From Lunatimonas lonarensis (GTDB lineage: Bacteria; Bacteroidota; Bacteroidia; Cytophagales; Cyclobacteriaceae): DNA of 64,000 bases. Shown piece after piece: positions 18,680-26,929 of the stretch. A program made the translations under genes and the position numbers. Under the pieces are notes generated by a model. It was not told where the DNA came from and did not search any database. It saw nothing but the letters and a program-made list of their open reading frames with translations. Within the stretch, counting starts at the first letter, position 1. Each line of letters starts with the position of its first letter. The stretch is from assembly GCF_000390185.1 (NCBI RefSeq), contig NZ_AQHR01000085.1, positions 186,001-250,000 of the forward strand, read 5' to 3'.

Positions 18680-20323
18680 CTACCAAAAAACAGTATAGAG
18701 TGCGGCAAGTATACCCGCAATCAAAATCGCTCCAATTTTAAATTTGGTACTCGTCGTAAACAAATCAGGTGTGATTTCAATTCCGTTTGGATGATCCTTG
18801 CCTTTACCTTCGTACAGGCTTACTCCAATTATTACCACAGAAATTATCAAAAACACAACACCCATCCGGTCTATGAAGGGAAGTCCCGGTACCATAAACT
18901 TAAACAGCGTGGACAGGGGAATGGTAAGTGCCGCCGCAGTCAATGCCGCATTTGAGGTAGTTTTCTTCCAGAAGAAGCCAAATATAAATATGGCAAAAAC
19001 CCCCGGTGATACGAAGCCGGTGTACTCTTGGATATATTGAAAAGCCTGGTCCAATTGCCTTAACGCCGGCGCTACCAACGCTGCTAGGAAAAAAGCCGCT
19101 ACTGCGGTAATCCTACCGACACGCACCTGTTTTTTCTCACTGGCTTTGGTGTCGAAGAAACTCTTGTAGATATCAAGTGTAAATATGGTAGAAGTACTGT
19201 TGGCCATAGATGCAAGGGAAGATACAATGGCTGCTGTCAGTGCTGCAAATGCCAAACCCTTTAACCCTGTGGGCAGCAGCTGAAGCAACGTTGGATAGGC
19301 ACGGTCGGATTTTATAATGCCAACCTCCGGGTCTGTCATGGACTGGATAAAGGATGTATCAAAACCCTCCCTAACAATCACATAAGCTGCTATACCTGGA
19401 ATCACCACAATCAACGGCATTAACAGCTTTAAAAACCCAGCAAACACCATCCCTTTTTGGGCTTCGTTGAGCGATTTTGCGGCTAGTGCACGTTGGGTTA
19501 TGTATTGGTTAAAACCCCAGTAATTGAGGTTGACAACCCACATCCCTCCAATCAAAACGCTCAGTCCTGGTAAGTCCAAGTAAGCATCCCTCTCTCCTCC
19601 TGCCCCGTCGGGGATCATCATTTCTCCCTCGAAAATGATCATCTTAAAATGAGAGGGTGCCTGCTTGATAAGTGCCATAAATCCACCCCATACATCGCCA
19701 TCTCCAACGATATTCAAGGCCAAGTAAGTAGTAGCAAGGCCGCCTGCCACCAGGAAAAACACTTGGATCACATCGGTCCAAGCTACCGCTTTCAGACCAC
19801 CGTAAATGGAATAAAGCATGGCAAAAACCGCCAAGCCGGCAATGCCATACCCAAGCGGCACCCCTAAAATGGTGTTTAAACTTAGGGCTCCCAGATAAAG
19901 AACCGACGTAAGGTTCACAAACACATAAACCAGCAACCAAAATATGGCCATGGTGGTGCGGACTCTACTATCGTATCGTTTTAGCAAAAACTGAGGCATC
20001 GTGCTGATACCCTCCTTGAGGTATATGGGAAGAAAGAAAATAGCGACAATAATCAAGGTCGCGGCAGCCATCCATTCGTAGGTCGAAATAGCCAGGCCTA
20101 ACGCATACCCCGAGCCGGACATACCAATAAACTGCTCAGCAGAAATATTCGATGCAATCAACGATGCGCCGACGGCCCACCATGGCAGCGCCTTCGAAGC
20201 AAGAAAATAATCATTGGAATTTTTGACATGTCCTTTCTTTTCACGGGACACAAAATAGCCCATCAAAATGATCAGAAGACAGTATCCAACAAAGATGGTG
20301 AGGTCTAATGAGGTGAAATTCAT
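18680..20323 (-). CDS. Sodium/solute symporter (SSS family), probable xylose transporter
   Basis: 547 aa, about 14 hydrophobic segments. The SSS signature region shows NDYFLASKALPWWAVGASLIASNISAEQFIGMSGSGYALG, typical of sodium/sugar symporters of the SglT branch, and GGLKAVAWTDVIQVFFL follows. The cation site on TM1 (SNISAEQFIG) looks complete. Context with xylB and xylA makes D-xylose the likely substrate; the sequence alone cannot exclude glucose or galactose. It is the promoter-proximal gene of the operon. A LacI-type operator lies 40 bp upstream of its start. Confidence 0.93.
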   Translation of the reverse strand: MNFTSLDLTIFVGYCLLIILMGYFVSREKKGHVKNSNDYFLASKALPWWAVGASLIASNISAEQFIGMSGSGYALGLAISTYEWMAAATLIIVAIFFLPIYLKEGISTMPQFLLKRYDSRVRTTMAIFWLLVYVFVNLTSVLYLGALSLNTILGVPLGYGIAGLAVFAMLYSIYGGLKAVAWTDVIQVFFLVAGGLATTYLALNIVGDGDVWGGFMALIKQAPSHFKMIIFEGEMMIPDGAGGERDAYLDLPGLSVLIGGMWVVNLNYWGFNQYITQRALAAKSLNEAQKGMVFAGFLKLLMPLIVVIPGIAAYVIVREGFDTSFIQSMTDPEVGIIKSDRAYPTLLQLLPTGLKGLAFAALTAAIVSSLASMANSTSTIFTLDIYKSFFDTKASEKKQVRVGRITAVAAFFLAALVAPALRQLDQAFQYIQEYTGFVSPGVFAIFIFGFFWKKTTSNAALTAAALTIPLSTLFKFMVPGLPFIDRMGVVFLIISVVIIGVSLYEGKGKDHPNGIEITPDLFTTSTKFKIGAILIAGILAALYTVFW

Positions 20324-20653
20324 GAATGGTTTAAAATGTTTATGGGTTTATAATCTCGGCAAAGCAATCGGTTGCAGCGTGAAAATACGGCCTGCAATAT
20401 AGCGAATTAAGTGTTTAGGAAAACAGGAAATTCAAAAAGTAATGGAGGGCATTGATAAATAGGAAGACTCCGACCTCTGCCATCAGGCATCTTACTTCGA
20501 GCAACAAAAACAAAAACCCCAAAGGTTTTATAGACAATCCCCCCCTTTGCCTGGATTTCACGGAATTCCCCGGTCATATAGCTAATTCATTCGAACATTG
20601 GGAAGGGTAAATCCGAAGCAATAAGTATATTTAACATTGAAAAGCTTATTATC
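20324..20653. other. Divergent regulatory spacer between xylose operon and serine-hydrolase-like gene
   Basis: 330 bp with no coding frame of note. It holds the LacI-type operator near its left end. A TATATTTA sequence just before the 20654 start has a TTG 25 bp upstream, which is outside the usual 17-23 bp spacing, so no promoter is called. Confidence 0.5.
20363..20376. promoter_or_regulatory. Candidate LacI-family operator of the xylose operon
   Basis: AGCAATCGGTTGCA is a near-palindrome with the central CG and the AANCGNTT core typical of LacI/GalR operators. It departs from the cre-like consensus TGNAANCGNTTNCA only at the first base. Position: 40 bp upstream of the symporter start. No lacI-type gene is present in the window. 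Confidence 0.55.
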
Positions 20654-21715
20654 ATGGGAGGGGCATCAGAAATCGATACTAGCAAAGCTTTAAGCAATGC
20701 CTGGCAGCAGCTAGTACGGGAACACAAACTAAAAGCCGCTGCAATCCAAATTCATGGGGACCTAGGAAACGATTTTTCGTGGGCTGCCGCATCGGAATAT
20801 ATGGAAATTAACCAACCCTTTTTTATCGGTGAACTGACGGAATTACATTTGGCGGCCCTAGTGCTGAAACTTCAAGCAAGGGGAAAGCTAGATCTAGACA
20901 GTCCCATTTACAATCTTTTGCCTGAAAACCTCAGCATTTCACTGAACCCTTGGCCAAAGAAAGACCTATTCGAAAAAATTACGATAAAGCAGCTTTTCAA
21001 CCATACATCCGGACTTCCCGACCTTTTCACAACGGTTGGTAAAAAAAACTCATTCTATGAGCTTATTTCCAAAGATGATGACCACGTTCTTAAAACGGAC
21101 ACCTACCTTAACCAATCCGGTAAACTGAAGCCTATCCAATCACCTGTCAATCCAAAAAACGCTGTCCACTCATTTACGAATACCTTTCTTCAAGTACTTG
21201 TCTTAGAGAAATCTTCCGGAAAAAGGATCGGGGCACTCGTAGAGGAGTTTCAAAATCGACCTTTGGGGTTTTCCCAGACCTACCTCTACTCCGATCCTCA
21301 CGACCGAACTCCCAGTACATTATTTTTTGAGGAGAAGGAAATCAAAAGCTATCAATTGTTGACCTCTTTCGGTTTCCCAGGCAGTATGGTGAGCAGTGCC
21401 CAAGATACCATGTCGCTATTGCGTGCCTTTTTTCACGGTCACCTATTTCCTCCCGAATTAATCCCGCTATCGAGGGAATGGGTACCCGAATCGCCTATGT
21501 TAGAGCGTGGATTGGGGATTGAAAAATACTCGCAAAAGAAATTCCTCAACTTAATAACCGATGGCGCACCGATGATCGGCAAAGTATCTGGAACGGGAGC
21601 CTTTGCGATCTACGATACCGAAAAAAAACTTTTCTTCACAGGGTCGACGAATCAAGTGCTTCGGCGGGATCTCCCAAAAATAATCGTCAGAATGCTAGCT
21701 AAATTAATCCCGTGA
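20654..21715 (+). CDS. Beta-lactamase/serine hydrolase fold protein lacking catalytic residues
   Basis: 353 aa. The class C beta-lactamase fold is clear from KLQARGKLDLDSPIYNLLPE and ITIKQLFNHTSGLPDLF. The catalytic SxxK, normally in IGSxTK, is replaced by Glu60-Leu-Thr-Glu63 in FIGELTELHLAALV. The Tyr-x-Asn motif is replaced by HSF (172-174) in HSFTNTFLQVL. The usual HxG/KTG strand reads GKVSGTGAFAIYD, without the His. No signal peptide is present, unlike active members. I infer a pseudoenzyme with a binding or structural role, cytosolic. Length and fold elements are intact with no frameshift, so it looks maintained, not decaying. It is divergent from the xylose operon with no evident functional link. 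Confidence 0.8.
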   Translation: MGGASEIDTSKALSNAWQQLVREHKLKAAAIQIHGDLGNDFSWAAASEYMEINQPFFIGELTELHLAALVLKLQARGKLDLDSPIYNLLPENLSISLNPWPKKDLFEKITIKQLFNHTSGLPDLFTTVGKKNSFYELISKDDDHVLKTDTYLNQSGKLKPIQSPVNPKNAVHSFTNTFLQVLVLEKSSGKRIGALVEEFQNRPLGFSQTYLYSDPHDRTPSTLFFEEKEIKSYQLLTSFGFPGSMVSSAQDTMSLLRAFFHGHLFPPELIPLSREWVPESPMLERGLGIEKYSQKKFLNLITDGAPMIGKVSGTGAFAIYDTEKKLFFTGSTNQVLRRDLPKIIVRMLAKLIP

Positions 21716-21737
21716 CCAAACGCCGATTGGTCTGAAA

Positions 21738-23378
21738 TTAGACCACCTCTACATCAAAGGCTGCCTGTCTGACCCTTCCGTCTATCTTGACCTGAACCCA
21801 TACCCGATAGGATCCAGGTTCCGGAAACGCATAGGGAAACCTAACGATCTGGTGAGTTTCATGTTCACCGTCTGTGATTACCGGATGAACCATTTCCCCC
21901 ATCAACAAACTGTCCCGCTCAGTCTCTGGCATCGCGTCAAGCCAATCTATTACCGAATCGATACTATCCATGAAAGTTATGCCAGAGGGAATACCTGTAT
22001 ATCCCTGCTTTCGGGTTTTAAACCGATTGACCATGGCCTCTTGAGCTCCCATGGAATAATTACCGGTTGGATGCAAGTGGATGTATACCGAGCCATCATG
22101 TTTCATCACCACCGCATGGCCCATCATACCTAAGTAGGGCTGCAATACAGCAGCCTCCCCATGCGGGTCGAAGAGCGCAAAGGTCAACTCGTGCAAGCGC
22201 CGGGCTTCATACCGATCTACATTAGATTCCCAAATGGCCTCGTAGCCATCACCCAATTCTACCCTTACCCCAGGCATGCCACAAAGTAAAAAATCACTGT
22301 CAAGTGTGGCGACCTCCGACTTAATGGGATTTGTTATCAGAAAAGAGTCATCAGCTCCCAATGATCCAGTGTAGGAAGCTAATCGAAACCCCCGAGATTC
22401 AGGTACAGAAAGATCTGCTACGATGGTTTCAGCAAAACCTGTAAATCGGGTGATGTCCGCAAAAACATGATAGTCGCCCGCAGGAAGCTCCGGAAGTACC
22501 GTCCTAAAGTGAAGCGAATCCAACCGCTGAGGGTGAAGGTGGGCAAAAACCTCTAATCCCCCCTTTTTAACGAGAAATAGATGCATCAACTTGCCATGAT
22601 CTGGGATCAGGTAACCCATCTTTCGAGAACTCCCCCCCTGGCCCAATTCCTTTGGATCAATTTTCAAATCGAGAAAAGGTACCTCTTCAATGACAAGGAA
22701 ATCGGCCATCCCCTGTATAGGTTTGTAAATATTTCGCTGATAACCTGCGGCTTCACTGTCCCACCAGTTTTTGCCCCCCCACAAAATCAACACCATCGAC
22801 AGTGTACCCACCGCTAAGCCCAGCCATTTTCGACGGGTAGGCGTAGAGCGTTTCTCGCCCACAGAAATAAGGCTCTCTCCCACTGATGCCATCACGATGG
22901 TAACCATCAAAACAACCAGAAACAGGCCCAATAGGCTGAGTACGATCCCCAATCCCAAAGGCATATCCTTTTGTGCCGTTGGCATAGCCAAGATCGGAAT
23001 CGTAGCATCATACTGCTGGTCTTCCTCTTTCATACTTACGTGCACGCTAGAGGCACCTGAACCCATAAACCAAAGCTCCAATTGATATTTACCAGGCTCC
23101 CCTTTCACGGGTAGGAGCGGATCAGAAGTTGGGGTGCCATCCAGTCCGACCGACCAATACACCGGCTTGGCTTCTAACGAAACCCCCGTTGGATTATCCG
23201 GCAAAACCACCGTGACCAAGGCAATTCCCGGAATCACATCGGGGGGCTCAATATGTGCCAGCATGCGGTGGGAGCCAAGCAGTCCCTCAAACACAACTCC
23301 TGGACTCCCTACATGACTACTACAGACAAGATAAATGAATACACCCACTAAATGGGTTAACTTATTGAATTTCCGCAT
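21738..23378 (-). CDS. Membrane-anchored protein with two HLHP (His-rich) beta domains, possible metal handling
   Basis: 546 aa; I do not recognise a named family. There is a possible N-terminal signal (about 8-22), a periplasmic beta domain (about 30-135), a TM helix (about 141-165), a second TM (about 186-201), then a long periplasmic C-terminal part. That part holds two similar elements: KLMHLFLV...FAHLHP (His266, His280, His282) and GHAVVMKHDGSVYIHLHP (His421, His434, His436). The shared Met/His and HLHP pattern suggests copper or another soft metal bound in the periplasm, resembling CopC or YtkA-like domains. It lies 7 bp downstream of a polytopic membrane protein that also has duplicated His motifs; the two probably work together. 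Confidence 0.65.
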   Translation of the reverse strand: MRKFNKLTHLVGVFIYLVCSSHVGSPGVVFEGLLGSHRMLAHIEPPDVIPGIALVTVVLPDNPTGVSLEAKPVYWSVGLDGTPTSDPLLPVKGEPGKYQLELWFMGSGASSVHVSMKEEDQQYDATIPILAMPTAQKDMPLGLGIVLSLLGLFLVVLMVTIVMASVGESLISVGEKRSTPTRRKWLGLAVGTLSMVLILWGGKNWWDSEAAGYQRNIYKPIQGMADFLVIEEVPFLDLKIDPKELGQGGSSRKMGYLIPDHGKLMHLFLVKKGGLEVFAHLHPQRLDSLHFRTVLPELPAGDYHVFADITRFTGFAETIVADLSVPESRGFRLASYTGSLGADDSFLITNPIKSEVATLDSDFLLCGMPGVRVELGDGYEAIWESNVDRYEARRLHELTFALFDPHGEAAVLQPYLGMMGHAVVMKHDGSVYIHLHPTGNYSMGAQEAMVNRFKTRKQGYTGIPSGITFMDSIDSVIDWLDAMPETERDSLLMGEMVHPVITDGEHETHQIVRFPYAFPEPGSYRVWVQVKIDGRVRQAAFDVEVV

Positions 23379-23385
23379 AATTAGT

Positions 23386-24582
23386 TTACCGCTTTATCTG
23401 TCCCATCCAATTACCCCAGGCCAACGCAATCCGCGCACTCAGGAGACCCAAAACCCCTGCCAGTGCCAAACCCTTTATCAAACCCAATCCGGAAGAAGTG
23501 TAATTTGGATGAAAGTCATAGCGATAGCTCCAGTCGGGAGAGCTGCTGTAAGGCCAAGAAAAGCGCCCAAAAAACCAACCTCTTGCAGCCTCGGTGTTCA
23601 GGAATTCAGCAAAATACCACTGTAACGGAACAAATGCGGCCAAAAAAACCAGAGATAGCAAGGCTGCGAGTACCCACTTATTTATTTCACGACTTCTCTG
23701 CATCACCAGATCGATCGCCAAAGCCGGGAAAACCAATAATAGAGGAAAGTGATAAGGCTGAAACCGTGTAATATGGTTAAAAACAGGGCTTAATTTAGGC
23801 TCTGCAGGAAATAGCGGCAAGATCCATACCATGGCTGCCATCAACCCCATGTAGCACAGTGCCATCACTGTCCCTCCCCACCGAAACGGGGAGGCATAGG
23901 ATACCGGAACAATCAACAAAGGAAAAACAACGGCTGCTACCTTGTATGCCGTCACGCCATGCAAACGGTTGACAAAGAAAAACTCGGAAATAATCGTGTA
24001 AACCATTACCAACACAAAGCCAGCGGACAATGCAAACAGCCACCTAAGGTGGTTCCTGGTTTTGGTGGACACCGTACCCTTCAAGTTGTTTTGCACTGCC
24101 AGTACACTCACCATAGCCCCAAACTGAATCATCATCATACCCAATCCCAACACCAAATGAGGGGGAGATAGAATCTTGACATCCAATCCGTACGTATTGT
24201 GCCACCAATCATCAAAAGGTGCTGATGTCAGCATGGCAAACGCGCCCCAAATACAAAAAAGGGCTCCCAACGATCCATGGAATATGCCCCAAAAAGGAAT
24301 ACTGGCTTGTTTCTCCTCCTCAGAAGAAAAAAAGCTTGTTTTTAAAACCTTAATTCCGGAGAAAACGCCAGCAATCACTGCTCCCAAATACATGGATAGA
24401 TGGGGGGGCGAAAAAAGGCCATCCCTCCCAACGCTCATATGCCAGGAAATGTCCCACAATAAGCCGACAGCAATACACAAGCTGGCAAAAACCGAAGCGT
24501 AGACATAGGCTGGGATTGAAACTGACCGCGCCGAATGGCTAACTGGCTCCACAATAGGGGGCATCACAGCGGTTTGAGACAT
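23386..24582 (-). CDS. Polytopic membrane protein with duplicated D-x2-WH...SPPHL motif
   Basis: 398 aa with about nine to ten hydrophobic segments. Family name not recognised. The first half is an internal duplication. Motif 1 is WDISWHMSVGRDGLFSPPHL (residues 43-62); motif 2 is FDDWWHNTYGLDVKILSPPHL (123-143). The Asp, Trp, His, Gly, Asp and SPPHL positions correspond, with one inserted residue in copy 2. Asp and His at membrane interfaces suggest metal or heme binding. The remaining C-terminal half carries additional TM helices and an aromatic-rich loop near residue 345-375. It is the first gene of a two-gene operon with the HLHP protein. Confidence 0.65.
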   Translation of the reverse strand: MSQTAVMPPIVEPVSHSARSVSIPAYVYASVFASLCIAVGLLWDISWHMSVGRDGLFSPPHLSMYLGAVIAGVFSGIKVLKTSFFSSEEEKQASIPFWGIFHGSLGALFCIWGAFAMLTSAPFDDWWHNTYGLDVKILSPPHLVLGLGMMMIQFGAMVSVLAVQNNLKGTVSTKTRNHLRWLFALSAGFVLVMVYTIISEFFFVNRLHGVTAYKVAAVVFPLLIVPVSYASPFRWGGTVMALCYMGLMAAMVWILPLFPAEPKLSPVFNHITRFQPYHFPLLLVFPALAIDLVMQRSREINKWVLAALLSLVFLAAFVPLQWYFAEFLNTEAARGWFFGRFSWPYSSSPDWSYRYDFHPNYTSSGLGLIKGLALAGVLGLLSARIALAWGNWMGQIKR

Positions 24583-24690
24583 ACTAGTATTCAGTTATAG
24601 TACGATTGATTACAAAGACTAAAGATAAGGCTGGCGTACCAACATCAAAAGAAATACGAACGCCAATTATAAAAAGACTACCGGATTATC

Positions 24691-24718
24691 AAAAAACGAA
24701 GGGGCCTCATAGGCCCCT
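24691..24718 (-). terminator. Terminator of the TetR-ABC1 kinase operon
   Basis: AGGGGCCT (24700-24707) and AGGCCCCT (24711-24718) form an 8-bp stem with a 3-nt loop. On the minus strand it is followed by TTCG and six T residues (24696-24691). It lies 45 bp past the ABC1 kinase stop. Confidence 0.88.
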
Positions 24719-24762
24719 CGCTTAGTTTAATTACCCACAAATTGTTCCCATACCACTACCGA

Positions 24763-26088
24763 TTAGGCCAACCAAGCGGGCTTGGTAGTAACGACCTCCG
24801 CTCTCAACTGATTCAGTAGATTATAAAGCCCAAAATACGTACGGTTAACATAAAGCCCGTGTTTCGACCCCCTGGCCTGTTTGGACTTTCTAAACATATT
24901 GTCATTGGAAATACGATCGCCCAACTGGAATATCTCCTGAAAATAACCGTCGTCCGCAAAGTTGAAACTATCCACATGAAACGGTCTCCCCAGAAGGTGG
25001 ATCATCTCCCTAAAAACACCTTTAAAGTAAGCCTGTTCCTCGATACTGTCTTTGTTGGAAATAAATTCCAAATCAACAAAAACCTGATCCAGTTCCTCTT
25101 GATTGATCAAAAGATCCTTTTTTATAAGCGAGAAATACCCTGTATAGAAATCCTCCGGGATTACTTTTACACATCCGAAGTCAATTATCGCAAGCCGACC
25201 ATCGGGCTGAATAATGAAGTTGCCCGGATGGGGATCCGCGTGCACCTGCTGCATTTCGTGAACCTGGTGATGGTAAAAGTCCCACATAGCCTGGCCGACC
25301 AGATTTTTTTGCTCCTGTGTCGGGTCGGTCTGAAGCCATTCCCTAATGTGCAACCCATTCATCCAATCCATAGTAATAACCCTCGGACTACTCATTTCTT
25401 GGTAATAGGTGGGAAATGCCAAATTCGGAATATGGCTACAGGCGGAAGCAATCTCGGCACCCCTCTGCATCTCAAGTTCATAATCCGTCTCTTCTAGGAG
25501 CTTTTCTTCCACTTCTTCCATGTAATGGTCGAGCTCACGTTCGTTCATATTAAGAAGCCTCAGGGCAAAGGGTCTGACAAGTTTTAAGTCCGACCGAACA
25601 CTGGACGCTACACCTGGATACTGGATCTTTACGGCAAATACCCGCTCGCCCTTTGTGGCCTGATGTACTTGTCCGATGGATGCCGCATTCACGGCTGTCT
25701 GGGTAAAACTGTCGAACAGTTGATCCGGCGATTGGTCAAAAAACTGTTTGAAGGTCTTCACTACCAGTGGATAGGACAATGGAGGAGCACTGTACTGCGC
25801 CATGGTAAATTTATCCTGATAGGCAGTCGGCAGCATATTTTTATCCATAGCCATCATCTGGGCAACTTTCAGTGCAGATCCTTTTAGTTCACTGAGCGAA
25901 TCATATATATCCTCGGCATTTTCCTTATGGAGTTGATCCTTACTCAGAGAAGGATTTACCACTTTTTGAGCATAGTGCTTCACGTAGTTTCCCCCTACCT
26001 TGGCCCCTGTTTTCAAAAATTTAGCAGCCCTCTGAACCTTCGATACGGGAATACTACTCTGTTCCTTTAATGTATTGGCCATGCTCAT
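24763..26088 (-). CDS. ABC1/AarF/UbiB-family atypical kinase
   Basis: 441 aa. The UbiB-type protein-kinase-like fold is shown by NAASIGQVHQA (A-rich loop), VFAVKIQYPGV (ATP Lys), HADPHPGNFII (catalytic loop) and LAIIDFGCVK (metal Asp). The N-terminal KxGQ motif of the family reads KVAQ here (LKGSALKVAQMM), an Ala-for-Gly change. Such proteins act in quinone lipid metabolism as ATPases or kinases of small lipids. No C-terminal membrane anchor is visible. Its start overlaps the TetR stop by 4 bp (26088-26085), so it is translationally coupled to its likely regulator. The second codon pair allows an alternative start at Met3. Confidence 0.92.
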   Translation of the reverse strand: MSMANTLKEQSSIPVSKVQRAAKFLKTGAKVGGNYVKHYAQKVVNPSLSKDQLHKENAEDIYDSLSELKGSALKVAQMMAMDKNMLPTAYQDKFTMAQYSAPPLSYPLVVKTFKQFFDQSPDQLFDSFTQTAVNAASIGQVHQATKGERVFAVKIQYPGVASSVRSDLKLVRPFALRLLNMNERELDHYMEEVEEKLLEETDYELEMQRGAEIASACSHIPNLAFPTYYQEMSSPRVITMDWMNGLHIREWLQTDPTQEQKNLVGQAMWDFYHHQVHEMQQVHADPHPGNFIIQPDGRLAIIDFGCVKVIPEDFYTGYFSLIKKDLLINQEELDQVFVDLEFISNKDSIEEQAYFKGVFREMIHLLGRPFHVDSFNFADDGYFQEIFQLGDRISNDNMFRKSKQARGSKHGLYVNRTYFGLYNLLNQLRAEVVTTKPAWLA

Positions 26089-26741
26089 TTAGATTGGTAT
26101 AAGAATTTGGCAAAGTCGACAAAACTGTCAACCGCACTTTTCCCCATAAGGTCAAAAGCTAGATTGACTGACTTTTCTACAGCTGCGTCTGTCTTTTCAA
26201 ACGCCGGCGACGTATCGCGCATCCAAAACTGGAAAACAAACATAACCTGTAACCACAGTGCCTCGTCATATCGGTCGGTGATAAATGGCCGGTCTGCAAT
26301 TTCATCCGTCTCTTTCCCCTCCAACACAATGTCCCTTGCAAAAGATTTAAACTTCTCTTTAAAGGATTTCATTTCGGTCATAAAAGGATTTCTTTCTTTC
26401 ATCCTCCCACTGTAAACGCTAAGTAGGTAGCTCCGCTTTCCCTTCAACTCCTCCAGCCAAGTGTAAAAGAAACCAAGCAATTTTTCCCTGGAAGAATACC
26501 CCGGATATACTTCCTGGCTTTGGAGTTCTTTAATCGTTTTATCAAACAGAATCTCCCATACCGATTCTTTTATCGCTTCAAAAGAGGTGAAAAACTGATA
26601 AAATTCCCCTTCTTTCATTTTAAGCCCTTTTGCGAACTTAAACACTGAGCTGGGTTCTTTACCGTTCTCAAGAATATAGCTAATATACTCCTCTAATATC
26701 AGTTGCTTTTTATCACCGCTGTTTTTCTTTGCTTCTGTCAT
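26085..26741 (-). CDS. TetR-like transcriptional regulator
   Basis: 218 aa, all helical. The N-terminal 60 residues have the TetR helix-turn-helix layout (ILEEYISYILENGKEPSSVFKFAKGLKMKEGEFYQFFTSFEAIKESV), although the HTH is weakly conserved compared with classical TetR members. The C-terminal domain (70-218) is ligand-binding or dimerising with a hydrophobic LWLQVMFVFQFWMRD helix. It is first in a two-gene operon with the ABC1 kinase, overlapping by 4 bp, and is divergent from an S41 peptidase gene. It probably autoregulates this pair. The ligand is unknown; a lipid or quinone is a guess from the partner. Confidence 0.8.
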   Translation of the reverse strand: MTEAKKNSGDKKQLILEEYISYILENGKEPSSVFKFAKGLKMKEGEFYQFFTSFEAIKESVWEILFDKTIKELQSQEVYPGYSSREKLLGFFYTWLEELKGKRSYLLSVYSGRMKERNPFMTEMKSFKEKFKSFARDIVLEGKETDEIADRPFITDRYDEALWLQVMFVFQFWMRDTSPAFEKTDAAVEKSVNLAFDLMGKSAVDSFVDFAKFLYQSK

Positions 26742-26929
26742 CCCTGTTTGTTGTTTTCAATCACACCTAGGTAACAAAATAACCTTTGAGGAGGTTTTTG
26801 ATTTGTTGTTAATTATTTTCTCGGATGCATCTGGAATACCAAAACACCAAATCGTCGTTTGATTTTGAAAAAGGTAAACCATTTTCCATCTTTTTTGCGT
26901 TTATTAGTAAAATTAAACTCCTGGCAGGT

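Noticed and set aside
18661-18720. Longer xylB start at 18720 overlapping the symporter gene
   Set aside because: The extra 20 residues do not fit the kinase family and the overlap would be 41 bp; the start at 18660 begins exactly at the conserved sugar-kinase fold.
20364-20375. GCAATCGGTTGC as a further copy of the GCAA-N5-TTGC motif
   Set aside because: The spacing is N4 with a central CG, so it belongs to the LacI type, not to the metal-receptor motif.
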